From positions 1 through 32,579 of the forward strand of contig URVW01000021.1 of assembly GCA_900551435.1 (NCBI GenBank): a DNA stretch of 32,579 nt. The letters are read 5' to 3'. Shown here piece by piece: positions 7,257 to 15,633 of this stretch. The translations under genes and the position numbers were made by a program. The stretch is from an uncultured Faecalibacterium sp. GTDB taxonomy: Bacteria; Bacillota; Clostridia; Oscillospirales; Ruminococcaceae. The notes beneath the pieces are model-generated. The model ran no database searches, was not told the DNA's origin, and saw only the letters and a list, made by a program, of their open reading frames with translations. Numbering within the stretch: the first letter of the stretch is position 1; every line of letters starts with the position of its first letter.

Positions 7257-8582
7257 ATGGCAAACAACAATTCCGGCAGAGATAAAAATGAAAAAGATCT
7301 GATCTGCAGCTTCTGCGGCAAGCATCAGGACGAAGTGGAGCGGATGATCATTGGCCCCGGGGTCAACATCTGCAGCGAATGCATCGGCCTGTGCTATGAC
7401 CTGCTCGCGGACAAGCCGGAGCACCCGGGCACGAACCGTCCGGGCCGCGGCGGCGCAAGCCGTGCCCGTGTACAGGCAGCAGAGGGTCTTTCTGTCAACA
7501 TCATGACCCCCGAGGAGATCAAGGACGGACTGGATCAGTACGTCATCGGGCAGGACGAGGCCAAGCGTGTGCTGGCCGTGTCGGTCTACAACCACTACAA
7601 GCGCATCATGAGCGGAAAAGGCTCGGATGTGGAGCTGCAGAAATCCAACGTTCTGCTGCTCGGCCCCTCCGGCGTCGGCAAGACGCTGCTGGCCCAGACG
7701 CTGGCCAAGATGCTGGGCGTGCCGTTCGCCATTGCGGACGCCACCACCCTGACCGAGGCGGGCTATGTGGGCGAGGACGTCGAGAACATCCTGCTCAAGC
7801 TCATTCAGGCGGCAGATTTTGACGTGCAGAAGGCACAGATCGGCATCATCTACATCGATGAGATCGACAAGATCACCCGCAAGAGCGAGAACCCCTCCAT
7901 CACCCGCGATGTCGGCGGTGAGGGCGTTCAGCAGGCCCTTCTGAAGATCCTCGAGGGCACGGTGAGCAACGTTCCGCCGCAGGGCGGACGCAAGCACCCC
8001 CAGCAGGAGTTCATTCAGATCGACACCACGAACATCCTGTTCATCTGCGGCGGCGCATTCGATGGTCTGGACAAGTACATCCAGCGCCGCACCGATAAGT
8101 CCGCGCTGGGCTTTGGCAGCTCGCTGAAGGATAACTCCGACGATGCCCAGAAGGCTCTTCTACGCAAGGTGGAGCCGCACGATCTGGTCAAGTTCGGCCT
8201 GATCCCGGAGCTGATCGGCCGTCTGCCGGTCATCACCGTGCTGGACGATCTGGACGAGAACGCACTGGTCCGTGTCCTGAAGGAGCCGCGCAACAGTCTG
8301 GTCAAGCAGTACAAAGAGCTGCTGAACATGGACAACGTGGAGCTGGAGATCACCGATGCAGCCCTTCACGCCATCGCCCGCAAGACCATCGAGCGCAAAA
8401 CCGGCGCCCGCGGTCTGCGCAGCGTGATGGAGAGCATCCTGATGCCCATTATGTACAAGGTCCCCAGCGATGCCACCATTATCCGCGTGACCATCGATGA
8501 GGATACCGTCGAGGGCGGCGAGCCGCATCTGGAATACGGCGCGGTCCGCAAACGCTATAAGAATCAGGCTTCCCTGAGCTGA
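7257..8582 (+). CDS. clpX: ATP-dependent Clp protease ATP-binding subunit ClpX
   Basis: A 441-residue AAA+ unfoldase that recognises tagged substrates and threads them into ClpP. The N-terminal C4 zinc domain uses Cys17, Cys20, Cys39 and Cys42. Walker A is GPSGVGKT (136-143), the pore loop GYVG is near 169-172, and Walker B ends in DE at 201-202. The RKH loop is present (GGRKHPQQE), as is the sensor 2 motif GARGLR. The length is slightly above the usual 410-430 because of a Gly/Arg-rich linker after the zinc domain (about 60-72). A weak AAGGAA precedes the ATG. It is co-oriented with clpP and ends at a strong terminator. Confidence 0.96.
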   Translation: MANNNSGRDKNEKDLICSFCGKHQDEVERMIIGPGVNICSECIGLCYDLLADKPEHPGTNRPGRGGASRARVQAAEGLSVNIMTPEEIKDGLDQYVIGQDEAKRVLAVSVYNHYKRIMSGKGSDVELQKSNVLLLGPSGVGKTLLAQTLAKMLGVPFAIADATTLTEAGYVGEDVENILLKLIQAADFDVQKAQIGIIYIDEIDKITRKSENPSITRDVGGEGVQQALLKILEGTVSNVPPQGGRKHPQQEFIQIDTTNILFICGGAFDGLDKYIQRRTDKSALGFGSSLKDNSDDAQKALLRKVEPHDLVKFGLIPELIGRLPVITVLDDLDENALVRVLKEPRNSLVKQYKELLNMDNVELEITDAALHAIARKTIERKTGARGLRSVMESILMPIMYKVPSDATIIRVTIDEDTVEGGEPHLEYGAVRKRYKNQASLS

Positions 8583-8603
8583 GTACAGCCCTATAGAGAA
8601 GAG

Positions 8604-8642
8604 GCCCTGCCGAAAGCTTTGGCTTTTGGCAGGGCTTTTTTT
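8604..8642 (+). terminator. Intrinsic terminator after clpX
   Basis: GCCCTGCC (8604-8611) pairs with GGCAGGGC (8628-8635), extended inward to a 14-bp stem with one G-T pair and a TTTG loop. A run of seven T follows. Confidence 0.92.
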
Positions 8643-8651
8643 GAGATTTGC

Positions 8652-8680
8652 TTGTGTTAGAGCGGATTCTGAGCTATAAT
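8652..8680 (+). promoter_or_regulatory. Sigma-A promoter of the aminotransferase gene
   Basis: TTGTGT (8652-8657) and TATAAT (8675-8680) are separated by 17 bases. Transcription should start near 8687, exactly where a structured leader begins. Confidence 0.75.
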
Positions 8681-8686
8681 ATTAGG

Positions 8687-8747
8687 GTCTGGACGACTGC
8701 AGGTGGGAAAGCTCTCTGGCAGGACTTCCCGGAACCTTGCGTCAGAC
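8687..8747 (+). promoter_or_regulatory. Structured 5' leader of the aminotransferase gene
   Basis: The predicted first bases of the transcript, GTCTG (8687-8691) and ACG (8693-8695), pair with CGT and CAGAC (8740-8747). Inside this, AGGT (8701-8704) pairs with ACCT (8734-8737) and GGGAA (8705-8709) with TTCCC (8726-8730). The result is a three-tier hairpin of about 60 bases at the 5' end. The ribosome-binding site lies about 25 bases further on, outside it. The hairpin may stabilise the mRNA or be a ligand or protein site; I do not recognise a known class. Confidence 0.4.
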
Positions 8748-8788
8748 AGTGTGGGAACAAGGAAGTACGATAAAGGAGTGTGTTTTCA

Positions 8789-10069
8789 ATGGAAAATTAT
8801 TTTGAGATGAACCGCGACGAACTCGTAGCAGAAAAGGCAAAACTGGAAGAGCAGTACAAGAAGTTTCAGGCGATGAACCTGAAGCTGAACATGGCCCGCG
8901 GCAAGCCCGGTCCTCACCAGATGGATCTTGCAATGGGTCTGCTGCAGATGAACGATTACACCACCGATGCCGGTACGGATGCCCGCAACTATGGCGATCT
9001 GGAGGGTCTGCATGAGGCCCGCGTGCTGTTTGCGGATGTGTTCGGCGTGCAGCCCAGCGAGGTGTTCGTGGGCGGCAACTCCAGCTTGCAGCTGATGTAT
9101 AACCTCATCAACATTGGTTATGTGTTCGGTTTCCCCGAGTCTCCGTGTCCGTGGTCTCAGGTAGAGAAGCGCAAGTTCCTCTGCCCTGTGCCCGGTTACG
9201 ACCGCCACTTCGCCATCACCGAGGAATATGGCTTCGAGCTGATCAGCGTCCCGATGACCCCGAACGGCCCCGATATGGACATGGTCGAAAAGCTGGTCGC
9301 CGAGGATGACACCATCAAGGGCATCTGGTGTGTGCCGCAGTATTCCAACCCGGACGGCTACACCTACAGCGATGAGACGATCGAGCGCTTTGCAAAGCTC
9401 AAGACCGCTGCCCCGGACTTCAAGATCTTCTGGGATGAGGCATACATCGTCCACCACCTGACCGATGAGATCATCGAGACGCCCGTTTTGCTGAACGAGT
9501 GCAAGAAGTATGGCACGCAGGACCGTGTGTTCATGTTCACTTCCACCAGCAAGATCACCTTCCCCGGCGCAGGTGTTTCGGCCATCGCATGCAGCGAGAG
9601 CTCCATGAAGTACATGTGCAAGCGCTTCTCGGTCATGATCATCAGCTATGATAAGATGAACCAGCTGCGCCACGTCCGCTTCCTGAAGAACAAGGAAGGC
9701 GTTCTGGCCCACATGGCAAAGCACCGCCGCCGCCTGATCCCCTGCTTTGATGCCGTCAAGACGGCGTTCTCTGAGGAGCTGACCCCCTGCGGCGATATCG
9801 CCCACTGGACCAACCCCAAGGGCGGCTACTTCATCAGCCTGTACGTTATGCCCGGCTGCGCCAAGCGGGTGGCAGCGCTCTGCAAGGAGTGCGGCCTGAC
9901 CCTGACCGGTGCTGGCTCGGCTTATCCGTACCACAAGGACCCGCAGGATTCCCATCTGCGCATCGCGCCCACCTATCCCAGCCTGGATGAGGTGGAGACT
10001 GCCTCGGATCTGCTGTGCGTCTGCGTGAAGCTGGCCACGGTGGAAAAGCTGCTGGCGGAACAGGCATAA
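8789..10069 (+). CDS. PLP-dependent aminotransferase, aspartate aminotransferase-like (MocR-type class I)
   Basis: A 426-residue fold-type I aminotransferase. The PLP Schiff-base lysine is Lys255 in FTSTSKITFPGAG. Asn187 (QYSNPDG) and Asp216 (FWDEAY) are the usual cofactor contacts. The sequence, with LNMARGKPGPHQMDL near the N-terminus, matches the family of unusual aspartate aminotransferases (Pfam Aminotran_MocR) found in actinobacteria and Firmicutes, rather than classic AspC. It likely interconverts aspartate and 2-oxoglutarate with oxaloacetate and glutamate; substrate choice is inferred. The ATG at 8789 is preferred over the GTG at 8780, which lies within the AAAGGAGTG ribosome-binding site. 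Confidence 0.85.
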   Translation: MENYFEMNRDELVAEKAKLEEQYKKFQAMNLKLNMARGKPGPHQMDLAMGLLQMNDYTTDAGTDARNYGDLEGLHEARVLFADVFGVQPSEVFVGGNSSLQLMYNLINIGYVFGFPESPCPWSQVEKRKFLCPVPGYDRHFAITEEYGFELISVPMTPNGPDMDMVEKLVAEDDTIKGIWCVPQYSNPDGYTYSDETIERFAKLKTAAPDFKIFWDEAYIVHHLTDEIIETPVLLNECKKYGTQDRVFMFTSTSKITFPGAGVSAIACSESSMKYMCKRFSVMIISYDKMNQLRHVRFLKNKEGVLAHMAKHRRRLIPCFDAVKTAFSEELTPCGDIAHWTNPKGGYFISLYVMPGCAKRVAALCKECGLTLTGAGSAYPYHKDPQDSHLRIAPTYPSLDEVETASDLLCVCVKLATVEKLLAEQA

Positions 10070-10154
10070 GCGTTCCTGTTGTTGAAAATCTCCCCGCGCG
10101 GCAGGGTCTGTCACGCGGCGGAGGTTTATTATATTTGGAGGTTTCCCGATTTTT

Positions 10155-12488
10155 ATGAAGACTAAAGGCAAAGCATGGCAGCTTGTTGTCACAGTGCTTC
10201 TGATCGCGGCGTTTGTCTATACGGCATTTTTCGGCGTGGCGGTCAAATACGGCGATGTGACCAAGACCTACATCAAGGGCGCGCAGGATATCCGCTTCGG
10301 TGTGGATATCAAGGGCGGCGTCAACGTGACGTTTGCACCCTCGGACGGCTACGATGCCACCGACGACCAGCTGGACGCGGCACAGCTCGTCATCGAGAAC
10401 CGCTTGGTCGGTTTGAACGTGACGGATTATGAGCTGTATGTGGACTACGACTCGGACCGTTTGATCCTCGAGTTCCCGTGGCAGTCCGGCGAGACGGATT
10501 TCGACCCGGAATCCGCCATCGATGAGATCGGCACGACCGCATATCTGACCTTCCGCGAGGGAAGCAGCGCAGACGGCGAACTGATCCTCGACGGCTCGAT
10601 GGTCGAGAGCGCGTCGGCACAGTACGGCCCGGTGAGCGGAAGCTCGTCGGAATACTATGTCGCCCTCAAGTTCACGGATGAAGGAGCCAAAGCCTTTGGC
10701 GATGCAACGACGAACTTGTATCAGAGCAACGGGACCATCAGCATCTGGCTGGATGACGAGAACGTCAGCACGGCGACGGTCAATGCGGCCATCACCGACG
10801 GCTCCGCCATCATCACCAGCTCGGCGGCCAACCCCTTCACGCAGGACGATGTTGTGAAGATGGCCCGCCAGATCAACTCCGGTTCGCTGCCCTTTGCACT
10901 GACCGTGGACAGCTACTCGACCATCAGCCCGAGTCTGGGAGAGAACAGTCTGAGCGCCATGGTGCTGGCGGGCCTGATCGCCTTTGCCCTCATCGTGGTC
11001 CTGATGACGGCGCTGTACCGTCTGCCCGGTTTCCTTGCGTGCATCGCGCTGGCCGGTCAGGTGGCCGCAACGCTGGCCTTCGTTTCGGGATACTTCCCGG
11101 TGTTTGAAAGCTTTACCCTGACGCTCCCCGGCATCGCGGGCATCATCCTTGCCATCGGCATGGGTGTGGATGCCAACGTCATCACCGCAGAGCGCATCAA
11201 AGAAGAACTGCGCAGCGGAAAGTCGCTGGACGGCGCGCTCAAGAGCGGCTTTGCCCGCGGCCTGACCCCCATCATTGACGGCAATGTGACCATCGTGATC
11301 GTGGCCGTTGTGCTGATGGGCGCATTCGGCCCCTCGGACGGCTTCTTCGCAAAGGTGCTGCACTTCGTGTTCTTTGCCTTTGGTCCGTCCACGGCGGGCA
11401 CGATCTACGCCTTCGGCTACACGCTGCTGACCGGCGTTCTGCTGAACTTCGTGTTCGGCGTGTTCGCCACCCGCGTGATGATCCGCGGTGCAGCTTCCAT
11501 CAAGGCCCTGCGGAACCCGTGGCTGTACGGTGCATCCAAAGGCGAAGAGCCGGCGGAGAAGAAGCCCGTGGACTTTGTGGGGCTGCGCAAGCGCTTCCTG
11601 ACCATCTCGGCTTGCCTGATGGCGGCCATCCTGCTCTGCGCGGTGGTGTTCGGCGTCCGTCTGGATACCGAGTTCACCGGCGGTGCGATGATCACCCTGA
11701 GCTATGAGGGCGAGTTCACGACCTCTGAGGTCCAGAAAACGGCCTCTGCCGCGCTGGGCAGCAATGACTTGACCCTGCAGACCGGCGAAAATGTGGCCAC
11801 CGGTGAACAGACCCTGAAGATCTCGATGCCCGGAAACGAGACGGTGACCACCGAACAGGTGGAGACGCTGCTCGACTCCCTGAACGAGACGTATCCCGAC
11901 AACGCCTTTGCACAGCTGTCGCTGAGCAATGTCAGCGCGGCCATGGGCACGAAGTTCCTGCAGAAGAGTCTGGTGGCTGTCGTCTTTGCGCTGGTGCTCA
12001 TCCTGCTGTATATCGGTGTCCGCTTCAAGAAGATCGGCGGCCTGACCGGCGGCATGATGGCGGTTCTGGCCCTGCTGAACGACCTGATGGTCGTGTTCGG
12101 CACGTTCGTGCTGCTGCGCACCCCGCTGGACGGCAACTTCATCGCCGCCATGCTCACCATTCTGGGCTACTCCATCAACGATACCGTCGTCGTCTATGAC
12201 CGTATCCGCGAGAACCGCGCCCTGATGGGCAAAAAGGCATCCTTTGAAGAGCTGGTCAACCACTCGGTCAACCAGTCTGCACGCCGTACCATCATCACGA
12301 CCATTACTACGGTCATGGCGCTGGGCGTGATGTGTGTCGTGTCCAAGCTGTATGGTCTGGACAGTATCTTTACCTTTGCATTCCCCCTGATGATGGGTAT
12401 GCTCAGCGGTGTTTACACGTCGCTGTGTGTTTCCACCTCTGCGTGGGTGCTTTGGAGCGAGCGCAAGTCCGGCAAAAAGAACGCCTGA
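10155..12488 (+). CDS. secDF: Protein translocase subunit SecDF (fused)
   Basis: A 777-residue fusion of SecD and SecF, the proton-driven RND-type subunit that assists late steps of SecYEG export. The SecD half (about 1-460) has an N-terminal membrane helix, an extracytoplasmic domain with DIKGGVNVTF near residue 51, and the membrane block GMGVDANVITAERIKEE. The SecF half starts near VDFVGLRKRF and carries DTEFTGGAMITL and GYSINDTVVVYDRIREN. Twelve membrane segments are expected. Fusion is common in Firmicutes. GGAGG at 10137-10141 is rather far from the ATG. A GC-rich inverted repeat (CTCC-CGCG, 10090-10123) lies upstream, between it and the aminotransferase gene. Confidence 0.95.
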   Translation: MKTKGKAWQLVVTVLLIAAFVYTAFFGVAVKYGDVTKTYIKGAQDIRFGVDIKGGVNVTFAPSDGYDATDDQLDAAQLVIENRLVGLNVTDYELYVDYDSDRLILEFPWQSGETDFDPESAIDEIGTTAYLTFREGSSADGELILDGSMVESASAQYGPVSGSSSEYYVALKFTDEGAKAFGDATTNLYQSNGTISIWLDDENVSTATVNAAITDGSAIITSSAANPFTQDDVVKMARQINSGSLPFALTVDSYSTISPSLGENSLSAMVLAGLIAFALIVVLMTALYRLPGFLACIALAGQVAATLAFVSGYFPVFESFTLTLPGIAGIILAIGMGVDANVITAERIKEELRSGKSLDGALKSGFARGLTPIIDGNVTIVIVAVVLMGAFGPSDGFFAKVLHFVFFAFGPSTAGTIYAFGYTLLTGVLLNFVFGVFATRVMIRGAASIKALRNPWLYGASKGEEPAEKKPVDFVGLRKRFLTISACLMAAILLCAVVFGVRLDTEFTGGAMITLSYEGEFTTSEVQKTASAALGSNDLTLQTGENVATGEQTLKISMPGNETVTTEQVETLLDSLNETYPDNAFAQLSLSNVSAAMGTKFLQKSLVAVVFALVLILLYIGVRFKKIGGLTGGMMAVLALLNDLMVVFGTFVLLRTPLDGNFIAAMLTILGYSINDTVVVYDRIRENRALMGKKASFEELVNHSVNQSARRTIITTITTVMALGVMCVVSKLYGLDSIFTFAFPLMMGMLSGVYTSLCVSTSAWVLWSERKSGKKNA

Positions 12489-12527
12489 GCGCTCCCGACC
12501 CGAACATGACATCAGGAGGAACAAACC

Positions 12528-12989
12528 ATGAAATGTCCCTATTGCGGCGATGAAGAATCCAAGGTCATCGATTCCCGCCCGACCGAAGATGGCGAGCGCA
12601 TTCGCCGCCGCCGGGAATGTCTGCGCTGCCACATGCGGTTCACGACCTATGAGGTGGTGGAGACGGTCCCGCTGATCGTGATCAAAAAGGATAACTCCCG
12701 GGAGCCGTTTGACCGGCAGAAGCTGCTCAACGCGATGCTGCGGGCCTGTGCCAAGCGCCCGGTCAGCTACGAAGCGCTGGAACACGCCGTCAGCAGCATC
12801 GAGCAGACGCTGATGAGTTCCTACGACCGGGAAGTGACCAGCGTCCGGATCGGAGAGCTGACCATGCAGGAGCTGAAGCAGATCGATGAGGTGGCGTATG
12901 TGCGCTTTGCATCGGTCTACCAGCAGTTTGCGGATGTCGAGAGCTTTTTCAACGAGCTGAAAAAGCTGATGGGCGACCGCAGCAAGTAA
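12528..12989 (+). CDS. nrdR: Transcriptional repressor NrdR
   Basis: A 153-residue NrdR, the ATP/dATP-sensing repressor of ribonucleotide reductase genes. The zinc ribbon uses Cys3, Cys6, Cys31 and Cys34, with the signature DSRPTEDGERIRRRRECLRC. The ATP-cone domain spans about 49-139 and begins with IKKDNSREPFDRQKL. Length and layout are canonical. AGGAGG lies 8 bases before the ATG. No nrd genes or paired NrdR boxes were found in the window, so its targets lie elsewhere. It is 39 bases after secDF, probably in the same transcript. Confidence 0.96.
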   Translation: MKCPYCGDEESKVIDSRPTEDGERIRRRRECLRCHMRFTTYEVVETVPLIVIKKDNSREPFDRQKLLNAMLRACAKRPVSYEALEHAVSSIEQTLMSSYDREVTSVRIGELTMQELKQIDEVAYVRFASVYQQFADVESFFNELKKLMGDRSK

Positions 12990-13000
12990 CCAAAACACGA

Positions 13001-13034
13001 AGAGGATGCTGCAGCGATGCGGCGTCCTCTTTTT
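13001..13034. terminator. Terminator after nrdR, between convergent genes
   Basis: AGAGGATGCT (13001-13010) pairs with GGCGTCCTCT (13021-13030) using wobble pairs, followed by TTTT on the plus strand. It sits between nrdR and the convergent DUF4363 gene and may act weakly on the minus strand too. Confidence 0.75.
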
Positions 13035-13040
13035 GTGTGC

Positions 13041-13409
13041 TCAGATGATGCGGCGGGCCAGCCACGCCAGCGTTTCCACTTGAACTTGTGCGCGGCGAAG
13101 CTCTCCAAAGGCTTCCTCGGGGGCGTTCTGCTCCAAATGGCCGTCGGCGGCGCGGAGGGCGGCTTCCAGCTCGGTGAAGTCCTGCGTGCGGAGAAGATGG
13201 TTCATCCCTTCGCGCATCCGGTCGCAGAGGTCTGCGCCCTCGGCCAGCGCCTGACGCGCGGCGGACAGGTCCGAAGCCCGGATGGCGTCCATGGCGGTGT
13301 CGATGTCGTCCGAGATGTCCTCAGCAAAATCCTGAACCCGCCAGCTGCTGTAAAACGCGATGGCCAGCAGCAGGACCACGATGCCGAGACAGGCATAAAT
13401 GCGTTTCAT
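13041..13409 (-). CDS. DUF4363 family membrane-anchored protein
   Basis: A 122-residue protein with one N-terminal hydrophobic segment (about 4-20, CLGIVVLLLAIAFYSSW) followed by a charged, all-helical domain. This is the layout of DUF4363 proteins, small single-pass proteins of unknown function that are often encoded next to DUF421 proteins in Firmicutes. That pairing holds here: the gene overlaps the upstream DUF421 gene by 4 bp. AAGGAG lies 5-6 bases before the ATG. Function unknown; the genetic link suggests a partner or accessory of the DUF421 protein. Confidence 0.75.
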   Translation of the reverse strand: MKRIYACLGIVVLLLAIAFYSSWRVQDFAEDISDDIDTAMDAIRASDLSAARQALAEGADLCDRMREGMNHLLRTQDFTELEAALRAADGHLEQNAPEEAFGELRRAQVQVETLAWLARRII

Positions 13410-14113
13410 GACGTCTCCTTTCCCAGAGAGCTGTCCTTGCGGCGGTTCTCTTTTTTCAGCAGAAAATAGTCCTCGGTGTCATTGCCTACCAGCAGAAGAA
13501 TTTCTTCCATGAGCAGGGTGTTGGCATGAGCGGTCCGTTCCAGCCACGCGTGGTCCTTGCCGCAATGGTGCAGATTTTCGTCCAACACCTGCCCATCCAC
13601 CACAAAGGGGATGGTGGCCTGTGCCCGCTGGACCTTCAGGCCGAGATCGGAAAGGGTGGCCGTTTCTTTTTCGGGCCGCAGGGCGACCGAGAGGTTTCCG
13701 TTCGTCTCCACGATGGCATACGAAACGTCCCGGGGGTCGAACACGTCCTTTCCGCGCAGGGCCTCCATGAGGTCGGCGGTGGTCAGCCGAAGGGTGCGCA
13801 GGGCGTTCTGGTCGATCTGGCCGTTCAGGATGACCGTTTTGGGACGCCCGGACATGAGGTTGAAAAATTTCTGGTTCCGGAAGCTCAGGATGGACCCCAG
13901 AAGTTCCAGTGCGGCAATAAGGAACAGCGGGATCAGGCTGGCCGTCACGGGGACTTCCTCGGACTCGATGGAGATGGACGCCAGATTGGAGATGAGGATG
14001 GTGGAGACCAGCTCTTCGGGCTGCAATTCGCCCAGCTGGCGCTTGCCCATCAGCCGCATGGCGAACAGGACACAGAGATAAATTAAAATCGTGCGAAAGA
14101 TCAACAGTTTCAA
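13406..14113 (-). CDS. DUF421 (YetF-like) membrane protein
   Basis: A 235-residue DUF421 protein. It has three membrane segments in the first 80 residues, with the family signature MRLMGKRQLGELQPEELV. A cytoplasmic-type C-terminal domain follows, containing SGRPKTVILNGQID and LRTLRLTTADLMEALR. The biochemical function of the family is unknown; related proteins are common in spore formers. A GTG at 14122 would add three residues but shares its G with the AGGAGG at 14127-14122, so the TTG at 14113, 8 bases downstream of that site, is the likely start. The gene diverges from the germination-type operon and overlaps DUF4363. Confidence 0.85.
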   Translation of the reverse strand: MKLLIFRTILIYLCVLFAMRLMGKRQLGELQPEELVSTILISNLASISIESEEVPVTASLIPLFLIAALELLGSILSFRNQKFFNLMSGRPKTVILNGQIDQNALRTLRLTTADLMEALRGKDVFDPRDVSYAIVETNGNLSVALRPEKETATLSDLGLKVQRAQATIPFVVDGQVLDENLHHCGKDHAWLERTAHANTLLMEEILLLVGNDTEDYFLLKKENRRKDSSLGKETS

Positions 14114-14181
14114 CGGGGACACCTCCTGCGCGAATAAGCGGGACTGCGGCGGGAATCCTACTGCAAAAGGGGGATGGGACC

Positions 14182-15627
14182 ATGCAGCTTTCCGAACATC
14201 TGGAAACGAATCTCGCGGCGCTCAACGCTAGATTGGGCAGTTCAGCCGATTTTTATGCGAAGCACATCGAACTTTATCATTGCCGAGGGGCCATCGTGCT
14301 GTTCGACGGGATGGCCAGCTTGGAGTCGCTCTGGGAACTGCTGCTGGACGCGGCGAGCCGCCAGACGCCGCCGCTTTCCGGGCAGACGGGCGGGGGACAG
14401 GTCTATGAGCTGTTGTGGCGGCACTCGGCGCTTCCGGCGGAAAGCACGCCGGTGGAGGACTGGGAAGTGCTGATGCAGCGGCTGACGGCCGGGATGGCGG
14501 TCCTTCTGCTGGACGGCTGTGCAAAAGGCATCTCCTTTTCGGTGCAGAGCCTGAAATCCCGCTCGGTGGAAGAACCGTCGGGGGAGGGGAACCTTCGCGG
14601 CTCGCGGGAAGGCTTTTCGGACCTTCTGCGGGTCAATCTGAGCCTGTTGCGGCGTCTCATCCGCACCGAAGCGCTGGTCATGGAGGTGCAGCAAGCGGAC
14701 TGCGAGATGAAAACCGAATATGCCGTCTGTTACTGCAAGGGAAAAGCCGATGTCGTCGCTGTGGAGCGGGTGAAAGAGACGCTTCAGCGCGCAAAGCCGC
14801 AGCTCCTGCTGGATTCCAGCTATTTTGTGCCGTGGCTGTTTCCCTGCCGGGTGCGGACGTTTGCTCCCGTGACCTACACCGAGCGGCCAGCGGTGGCAGC
14901 GGCAAAGCTCTGCGAGGGGAAGATCGTCATTCTCGTCAACGGAAGCCCGTCTGCCATGGTGCTTCCGACGCTGTTCTGCGAAAATTTCGAGTGTCTGGAC
15001 GATTACGCCCAGCCGGCCTTTTTTGCGTCGTTTCTGCGCGTGCTGAAATATGGTTCGTTTTACCTCAGCATTTTTCTGCCGGGGTTGTTCGTCTGTCTGG
15101 CGGTGTATCTGCCCGAACTGATCCCACCGCAGCTGCTGTTCAAAATCGAAGCCGCCGAGCGCGGAACGCCGCTTCCGCTGTTTGCAGAGATGGTCCTTGT
15201 GACCCTGCTGCTGGAGATCATCCGGGAAGCGGGGCTTCGGATGCCGCAGACGCTGGGGCACTCGGTCAGCTTGGTGGCGGCGCTGATTTTGGGCGATGCC
15301 GCCATCGCCACCGGGCTGATGAGCACGCCGGTGATCCTGATCGCGGCGGCGGCTTCCATCGCGGTGTTCGTCACACCGTCCCTCTACGAAGCTGCGACGA
15401 TCTTTCGGCTGGTGGTCCTGCTGGCGGCGGGCGTGGCTGGACCGGTGGGTCTTGTTGGTGCAGGACTGTTGGTGCTGTTGGAACTGGCGCGGGTGTCGGC
15501 GCTGGGGGTCCCGTATCTTTCCGCGCCGGATTTTCCAAAAGCAGAGCTATCCCGCGACGGCGTGACGCGGCGAAATTACCGCGTCCTGTCCCGGCGGCCC
15601 TTTACCATCTGGCAGAAACGGGGGTAA
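14182..15627 (+). CDS. GerA-family spore germination protein (germinant receptor A subunit-like)
   Basis: A 481-residue member of the GerA family, the membrane A subunit of nutrient germinant receptors of spores. The first 280 or so residues form the soluble N-terminal domain. About five membrane segments follow, with the family block IIREAGLRMPQTLGHSV and then LILGDAAIATGLMSTPVIL. The C-terminus has a short cytoplasmic tail. Length is at the lower edge for the family (usually about 480-540). It is first of three consecutive genes in A-B-C order. A G-rich Shine-Dalgarno site (AAAGGGGG) precedes the ATG. The assigned lineage is considered asporogenous, so a non-spore role or decay is possible. 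Confidence 0.85.
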   Translation: MQLSEHLETNLAALNARLGSSADFYAKHIELYHCRGAIVLFDGMASLESLWELLLDAASRQTPPLSGQTGGGQVYELLWRHSALPAESTPVEDWEVLMQRLTAGMAVLLLDGCAKGISFSVQSLKSRSVEEPSGEGNLRGSREGFSDLLRVNLSLLRRLIRTEALVMEVQQADCEMKTEYAVCYCKGKADVVAVERVKETLQRAKPQLLLDSSYFVPWLFPCRVRTFAPVTYTERPAVAAAKLCEGKIVILVNGSPSAMVLPTLFCENFECLDDYAQPAFFASFLRVLKYGSFYLSIFLPGLFVCLAVYLPELIPPQLLFKIEAAERGTPLPLFAEMVLVTLLLEIIREAGLRMPQTLGHSVSLVAALILGDAAIATGLMSTPVILIAAAASIAVFVTPSLYEAATIFRLVVLLAAGVAGPVGLVGAGLLVLLELARVSALGVPYLSAPDFPKAELSRDGVTRRNYRVLSRRPFTIWQKRG

Positions 15628-15633
15628 GCGCTT

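Noticed and set aside
10090..10123. Terminator between the aminotransferase gene and secDF
   Set aside because: The inverted repeat is imperfect with a long loop and is followed by only a short AT-rich stretch, not a clear T run.
9846..12998. A minus-strand open frame of 1050 codons opposite secDF and nrdR
   Set aside because: It lies antisense to two certain genes, is rich in His, Gln, Arg and Asp as expected from the reverse reading of GC-rich codons, and resembles no protein family.
14114..14122. GTG at 14122 as start of the DUF421 gene
   Set aside because: It overlaps the AGGAGG ribosome-binding site; the TTG at 14113 has correct spacing and gives the usual N-terminus.
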